Positions 22,760 through 26,118 of a DNA stretch of 26,118 bases are shown here, piece by piece. The notes under the pieces are model-generated. The model did not search any database. It worked only from the letters and a program-made list of their open reading frames with translations, and was not told the DNA's origin. The DNA comes from JANOYY01 sp031418035. GTDB lineage: Bacteria > Actinomycetota > Acidimicrobiia > Acidimicrobiales > JANYDT01. The stretch covers positions 1 through 26,118 of the forward strand of contig JANOWU010000274.1 of the NCBI GenBank assembly GCA_031418035.1, written 5' to 3'. Position numbers and translations under genes: made by a program. How positions within the stretch are numbered: the stretch's first letter is position 1; each line of letters opens with the position of its first letter.

Positions 22760-23431
22760 ATGTTCGAGTCAGACTCCCCCACCGACGCCCCGAGTCGGTC
22801 GTTACCTAAGGCGCTGCCCTACGTCCTTTTTGGGATCGTCGCGCTCCTCACGGTCGTCGGCACCATCACGGGCGGCGCGGCACCGGAACTCCTCGAGAAG
22901 CATCCGCTTCTTCTCGTGCTCGGCGCGCCACGGTATCGGTGGATTGTGCTCGTGGCACCGAAGGTCAATGCGTTCGTGTTGATCCTCGTGTCGTGGCTGC
23001 GGTTGCTGCTGTCCGATCCCGTGTATTTCCTCATCGGGTGGTACTACGGCGACAAGGCGATGATCTTTTTCGAGTCGCTCTTGGGCAAACAGACTATGGA
23101 CTCGACCCGCCGGTTCTTTCAGCGAGCGACGTGGGTGCTCAGCGCATTCGCCGCCGGACCCGTGATCTGCGCAATCGCCGGTCTCGCCCGGGTCAAGCCG
23201 AAGCGCTTCTTCACGCTCGATATCATAGGCACGCTTATTATCGCGATACTCCTGCGCTTGTTTGCCGAGGCGCTCAAGGAGCCGTTGCAGTCGCTCATCA
23301 ACTTCAACAAGAAGTACTCCCGCTGGCTGCTCATCATCACCGTCGGCGTCATGGTCGTCGCACTCGTCCGCTCCGCAGCGAAGTTCAAGACGCTCAGCGA
23401 CGAAGTCTCCAAGTTCAACGACCCCGAATAA
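22760..23431 (+). CDS. DedA/VTT-like multi-pass membrane protein
   Basis: Predicted 223-residue integral membrane protein with about five hydrophobic segments (roughly 18-40, 45-80, 84-96, 122-141, 151-168, and 189-205). The order of parts recalls the DedA/VTT (SNARE-associated) family: DPVYFLIGWYYGDKAMIFFESLLG resembles the GYxxGRxxG region, RRFFQRATWVLSAFAAGPVICAIAGLARVKPKRFF resembles the RFxPxxR-aaG-M-F region, then a helix with LLRLFAEALKEPL. The canonical arginine and glycines are only partly kept, so this is a divergent member or a look-alike. DedA proteins move or flip lipids. The start is supported by the adjacent -10 box. In-frame DNA after the TAA stays open to a TGA at 23603-23605. 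Confidence 0.6.
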   Translation: MFESDSPTDAPSRSLPKALPYVLFGIVALLTVVGTITGGAAPELLEKHPLLLVLGAPRYRWIVLVAPKVNAFVLILVSWLRLLLSDPVYFLIGWYYGDKAMIFFESLLGKQTMDSTRRFFQRATWVLSAFAAGPVICAIAGLARVKPKRFFTLDIIGTLIIAILLRLFAEALKEPLQSLINFNKKYSRWLLIITVGVMVVALVRSAAKFKTLSDEVSKFNDPE

Positions 23432-23489
23432 CTCCAACTCCAACTCCAACGCCAACTCCAACTCGGCCTCCAACTCCAACTCGGCGTCG
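23430..23489. repeat. AACTCC hexamer tandem array
   Basis: About ten 6-bp units (AACTCC with AACGCC, AACTCG, GCCTCC and GCGTCG variants) start inside the TAA stop of the DedA-like gene. On the opposite strand this is a run of GG pairs (GTTGGAGTTGGA) in the direction of transcription beyond dapB. Confidence 0.85.
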
Positions 23490-23503
23490 GCGACCCCTTC
23501 ACA

Positions 23504-23581
23504 CTCGACGGCGAGTTGCAGGGCGAACGGCAAGTTGTTGGTGGAGCAAACCTGCCGTCGACCCTGCAACTCGCCGTTGAG
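23504..23581. terminator. 78-nt near-perfect hairpin, possible bidirectional terminator
   Basis: The outer stem is 23504-23523 with 23562-23581: 20 positions, 19 Watson-Crick and one that is G-U in one strand's RNA. Then a 3x3 internal loop, an inner stem 23527-23536 with 23549-23558 (nine of ten paired), and a 12-nt loop. It lies between convergent genes and could end both transcripts, but no U tract follows on either side. A mobile repeat (MITE/REP-like) is the main alternative. Confidence 0.5.
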
Positions 23582-23611
23582 TACACGACGCAGGCGCCGA
23601 CCTGAGCTCAA

Positions 23612-23654
23612 ACCGGCGTGCCGGTCTTCCGCACCCAGGAGCACCTCACCTGGG
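23612..23654. terminator. Two small hairpins before the dapB stop
   Basis: ACCGGC-GT-GCCGGT (23612-23625) and CCCAGG-N9-CCTGGG (23634-23639 with 23649-23654) lie directly downstream of dapB on the minus strand. They are plausible but unproven 3'-end structures, without U tracts. Confidence 0.3.
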
Positions 23655-23656
23655 AG

Positions 23657-24487
23657 TTACAGACCGAGGAACGAGTCGAGGCCGATCGTGAGCCCCGGAT
23701 GCGCCCCGATGCGCTGCGCCGCAAGTACGACGCCGGGCATGAAACTCGTCCGGTCCGTGGTGTCGTGTCTGATCACCAGTGTCTGACCCGTCGTACCAAG
23801 GATGACCTCCTGGTTCGCGACGACGCCACGCATACGCACCGCGTGCACCCGAATGTCGGCAGCTCCGCGCCCACCACGGGCGCCGGGGATGACCTCCTTC
23901 TGGGTCGGGTCCGGAGCCCAGTTCGACTTGGCCGCCGCCATCCGGTTCACTGTGGCGATAGCCGTACCCGACGGGGAGTCGACCTTGCCGTCGTGGTGGT
24001 ACTCGATCACCTCCGCGGTCTCGAAGAAGGGCGCGGCGAGCTCGGCAAAGCGCATCATGAGCACCGCACCAATAGCGAAGTTGGCGGCAATGAGACAGTT
24101 GCTCGTCGTGAACGCAGCGCGCAGTTCCGCGAGGTCAGCGTCGCTGAAACCCGTGGTTCCCACCACCGCATGCACGCCGTTGGCGGCGCACCAGCGCAGG
24201 TTCTGCATCGCGGCCCCATGCACGGTGAAGTCGATGGCGACATCAGGCTTCACGGCAAGAAGGTCACCCGGGTCTGCCCCGATCGTGGTCAGACCGTCGG
24301 GGGCGACCATCGCACGGGTGAGCTCGGCGAGACTGCCGCCGGCGTGATGCGGATCGACGCCTCCAACGAGTGTGAGCCCGTCCGCACCGGCCACGGATCG
24401 GCACACCTCGGAGCCCATGCGACCACCGGCCCCAAAGACCGCGACTCTCGACAGTGTTCCCGTTCTGGATTCGGCGTGCTCACTCAC
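23657..24487 (-). CDS. dapB: 4-hydroxy-tetrahydrodipicolinate reductase
   Basis: Predicted 276-residue NAD(P)H-dependent reductase, the step after DapA in lysine/diaminopimelate synthesis. The cofactor motif VFGAGGRMG (17-25) opens the Rossmann domain, and AIDFTVHGA plus VVGTTGFS are conserved. The substrate site EVIEYHHDGKVDSPSGTA carries His164-His165, Lys168 and Asp170. The start is GTG 24487 (VSEHAESRTGTLSRVAVFGAG). The frame continues 65 codons upstream to 24682 but there overlaps the M16 gene, so it is rejected. It is 47 bp downstream of the M16 peptidase gene and probably co-transcribed with it, as in other actinobacteria. Confidence 0.95.
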   Translation of the reverse strand: MSEHAESRTGTLSRVAVFGAGGRMGSEVCRSVAGADGLTLVGGVDPHHAGGSLAELTRAMVAPDGLTTIGADPGDLLAVKPDVAIDFTVHGAAMQNLRWCAANGVHAVVGTTGFSDADLAELRAAFTTSNCLIAANFAIGAVLMMRFAELAAPFFETAEVIEYHHDGKVDSPSGTAIATVNRMAAAKSNWAPDPTQKEVIPGARGGRGAADIRVHAVRMRGVVANQEVILGTTGQTLVIRHDTTDRTSFMPGVVLAAQRIGAHPGLTIGLDSFLGL

Positions 24488-24534
24488 GAGCGTCGATTCT
24501 GTCAGGCCAAACCGGCAGGGCAGGCCGAGTTTGG

Positions 24535-25821
24535 TTAGAGGGCCCCAACCAGGGGATGCGCGTCGAGCGACGCCCCATCGACGGGTCCGACGAGGGCAAG
24601 CGTCGCCGGCCACTCCAAGACGCGCTCGATCACTCGGTTCACGTCGGCCATCGTCACGGCGTCGGTTTGCTGGAGGAGCCACTCGATGGGCGGCACCTCC
24701 CCGACGAGGAGTTGCGTGCGACCGATCCTCGACATCCGCGATCCGGAGTCTTCGAGGCCGAGTGCGGTGCCACCGCGAACGGAGCTTTTCGCCCGACGGA
24801 TCTCGTCGTCGGTCAAACCCTGTGTGCGCAGACGATCGAGTTCGACCGCAATGAGATCGAGCACCTCGGGCACACGGGCGGGAGCAGTTCCTGCGTAGAT
24901 GCCGACGAACCCGGCGTCTTCGTACGACGCCCGATAGGAGTACACGCTGTACGCGAGGCCGCGCTTCTCACGAATCTCGTGGAACAGCCGACTCGACATT
25001 CCCCCACCAAGGACGTGGTCGAGAATGGCAAACGCAAACCGGTCTGGGTCGTCGCGCGGGACGCCGTTCAGCGTCAACACCAAATGCGCCTGCTCGGTGT
25101 CTTCGCTCACGACCATCGACTTCGGCGGCGTGTGCACCGGGGCGTGGCGCGGCGGTGGCGTCGTCGTCGGCCTCACGAGTGCGTTGCGCACCTGCTCCAC
25201 CGTTGCGTCGTGATCGACTTTTCCGGCAGCAGCGACCACGATCGACGCCGGTCCGTACGTGGCGTCCATGAAGGCGCGAATGTGCGCGGCGGATGTCGCC
25301 GTGACCGTCTCGACAGTTCCCGCAGTGTCTCGGCCGAGACCATGATCGCCGAATCGCTGTTCGTGCACGATGTCGTGAACCAGATCGGCGGGTTCATCAG
25401 CGCGCATAGCAATCTCTTCGAGGATGACCTGACGTTCGGAGTCGACGTCGGAGTCGCGCAACGCCGGGGCTCGAAGAATGTCGCAGAGGATGTCGAGGCT
25501 CAGCGCTGCGTCTTCGGCGACGGTGCGCGTGTAGAACGTCGTGAACTCCTTCGTCGTGTACGCGTTCATGTCGCCGCCCACTGCGTCGATCGCCTGTGCA
25601 ATATCGAGCGCGGTCCGGGTGTCGGTGCCTTTGAAGAGGAGGTGCTCGAGGAAGTGCGAACAACCGGACTGGTCCGGGTGTTCGTCGCGAGAGCCGACGC
25701 CAACCCACACACCGGTCGTGACGGAAAGCGACCCCGGCATCAGTTCCGTCACAACGGTGATTCCGTTTTCGAGAATGGAGGTGCGGACTGCCGGGTCGGA
25801 GGGTCGGGAAGGAGCGTTCAT
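24535..25821 (-). CDS. M16 family metallopeptidase (processing-peptidase type)
   Basis: Predicted 428-residue zinc protease of the insulinase/mitochondrial-processing-peptidase family. The inverted zinc motif HFLEH is at 56-60 (GCSHFLEHLLFKGT), and the distal Glu is at 135-136 in ERQVILEEIAM. Further features are GGDMNAYTTKEFTTFY (82-97), the inactive second-half fold with LGGGMSSRLFHEIREKRGLAYSVYS, and a C-terminal helix set. The start is 25821 (MNAPSRPSDPAVRTSILENGITVV), behind a G-rich run. An ATG 72 codons upstream would add Cys/Pro-rich residues that run into the divergent gene's start and is rejected. In actinobacteria this gene usually sits between pnp and dapB; here pnp is absent, and a carotenoid-oxygenase-like gene diverges from it. 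Confidence 0.93.
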   Translation of the reverse strand: MNAPSRPSDPAVRTSILENGITVVTELMPGSLSVTTGVWVGVGSRDEHPDQSGCSHFLEHLLFKGTDTRTALDIAQAIDAVGGDMNAYTTKEFTTFYTRTVAEDAALSLDILCDILRAPALRDSDVDSERQVILEEIAMRADEPADLVHDIVHEQRFGDHGLGRDTAGTVETVTATSAAHIRAFMDATYGPASIVVAAAGKVDHDATVEQVRNALVRPTTTPPPRHAPVHTPPKSMVVSEDTEQAHLVLTLNGVPRDDPDRFAFAILDHVLGGGMSSRLFHEIREKRGLAYSVYSYRASYEDAGFVGIYAGTAPARVPEVLDLIAVELDRLRTQGLTDDEIRRAKSSVRGGTALGLEDSGSRMSRIGRTQLLVGEVPPIEWLLQQTDAVTMADVNRVIERVLEWPATLALVGPVDGASLDAHPLVGAL

Positions 25822-25831
25822 GAGTCCCCCG

Positions 25832-25837
25832 AGGCTA
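25832..25837 (-). promoter_or_regulatory. Candidate -10 box (TAGCCT) of the M16-dapB unit
   Basis: TAGCCT on the minus strand ends ten bases before ATG 25821. The 181-bp divergent gap is otherwise G/C-rich with short repeats (GCCTCGCAC at 25877 and 25889), and I recognise nothing more in it. Confidence 0.3.
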
Positions 25838-26002
25838 GTACCTGGTGGTTCCTGTACGGATGCGGCGCCGACGGGGGCCTCGCACCAGGCCTCGCACGGG
25901 GGTTTGCGGGGGGGTGCAGAGGGTTTGCACGGGGCGCCCGCGCCGTGCTTCCCAGTGTTTCGCAGTGTGCATACCAACAGGCGAATGTGGCAGAGTCGGG
26001 GC

Positions 26003-26118
26003 ATGGATGCACGCGTTGTCGCCCGGTACGCCACCAACCTCCGACCCGACGATGACCACCCCTATCGAACCGGTCCCTGGCGTCCGCAACACGCCGAATA
26101 CGACGCATCCAATCTTGA
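26003..26118 (+). CDS. Probable carotenoid oxygenase family protein, N-terminal fragment
   Basis: The first 38 codons run off the right edge. After MDARVVARYATNL comes RPDDDHPYRTGPWRP followed by QHAEYDA, which resembles the N-terminal signature of bacterial carotenoid/retinal oxygenases (HPYxxGxWxPxxxEYDA). These are iron(II) enzymes cleaving polyene or stilbene double bonds; the four histidine ligands lie beyond the window. The start ATG 26003 has no ribosome binding site. CAGAGT sits exactly six bases ahead, an imperfect version of the leaderless -10 pattern seen elsewhere here. Confidence 0.55.
   Translation, partial: MDARVVARYATNLRPDDDHPYRTGPWRPQHAEYDASNL

Noticed and set aside
23432..23605. 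In-frame extension of the DedA-like protein beyond its TAA
   Set aside because: 57 open codons, but the first part is hexamer repeat and the second is the 78-nt palindrome, which yields similar peptides on both strands; this reflects symmetry rather than coding.
24488..24682. 65-codon N-terminal extension of DapB
   Set aside because: Overlaps the M16 gene end and lacks DapB-like sequence; the Rossmann motif falls at the usual distance from GTG 24487.
24454..26055. 533-codon open frame opposite the M16 peptidase
   Set aside because: Antisense shadow; the opposite strand has clear zinc-protease motifs.

Overview
The window looks like chromosomal DNA from a high-GC actinobacterium, most likely of the Acidimicrobiia/Ilumatobacter type; this placement is my inference. 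It rests on high GC, an HNH (DUF222-type) tail, a MSMEG_1061-type PPOX flavoprotein, a LigB-like ATP-dependent ligase, the order M16 peptidase-dapB-dapA-rnj-ftsK, and TANNNT -10 boxes placed directly before start codons. I see no rRNA, tRNA, CRISPR, transposase or phage gene. Most of the window is core or metabolic genes; the unusual material is in the intergenic DNA.

Left part (1-8.7 kb): the tail of an HNH protein; a translationally coupled PPOX flavoprotein and cyclase-family hydrolase; on the minus strand an M48 metalloprotease with a histone-H1-like basic tail, and a coupled homoserine kinase-SMP-30 lactonase pair; then on the plus strand an ATP-dependent DNA ligase, an SDR oxidoreductase and a leucine/valine-type dehydrogenase.

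Middle (8.7-12.9 kb): a tightly coupled larB-larC-larE operon on the minus strand. Its products make the nickel-pincer nucleotide cofactor (LarB carboxylation, LarE sulfur transfer, LarC nickel insertion). No lactate racemase LarA or other client enzyme is in view. Diverging from it are a RidA-family protein and an alpha/beta hydrolase.

Right part (12.9-26.1 kb), mostly minus strand: ftsK, a YihY/BrkB membrane protein, an AbiEi-type winged-helix protein, RNase J and dapA (GTGA overlap), a Thr-rich membrane-anchored protein, dapB and an M16 peptidase. Plus-strand genes here are tag (3-methyladenine glycosylase I) and a divergent DedA-like membrane protein. The window ends in the first 38 codons of a probable carotenoid oxygenase. 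dapA and dapB serve lysine/diaminopimelate synthesis, RNase J acts in RNA processing, and FtsK acts in chromosome segregation.

Unexplained structure: (i) four genes share exactly TANNNT-N6-ATG, indicating leaderless mRNAs; (ii) a 161-bp array of 17-bp units with a 72-bp higher-order period, next to four 14-bp sites in a 20-bp-phased two-forward/two-reverse layout, lies between rnj and the AbiEi gene; (iii) three convergent gene junctions carry tandem repeats that begin at or span a stop codon, including an in-frame 57-bp duplication; (iv) a 78-nt near-perfect hairpin lies between the DedA-like gene and dapB; (v) two perfect palindromes lie in the 62-bp divergent gap before the DedA-like gene.
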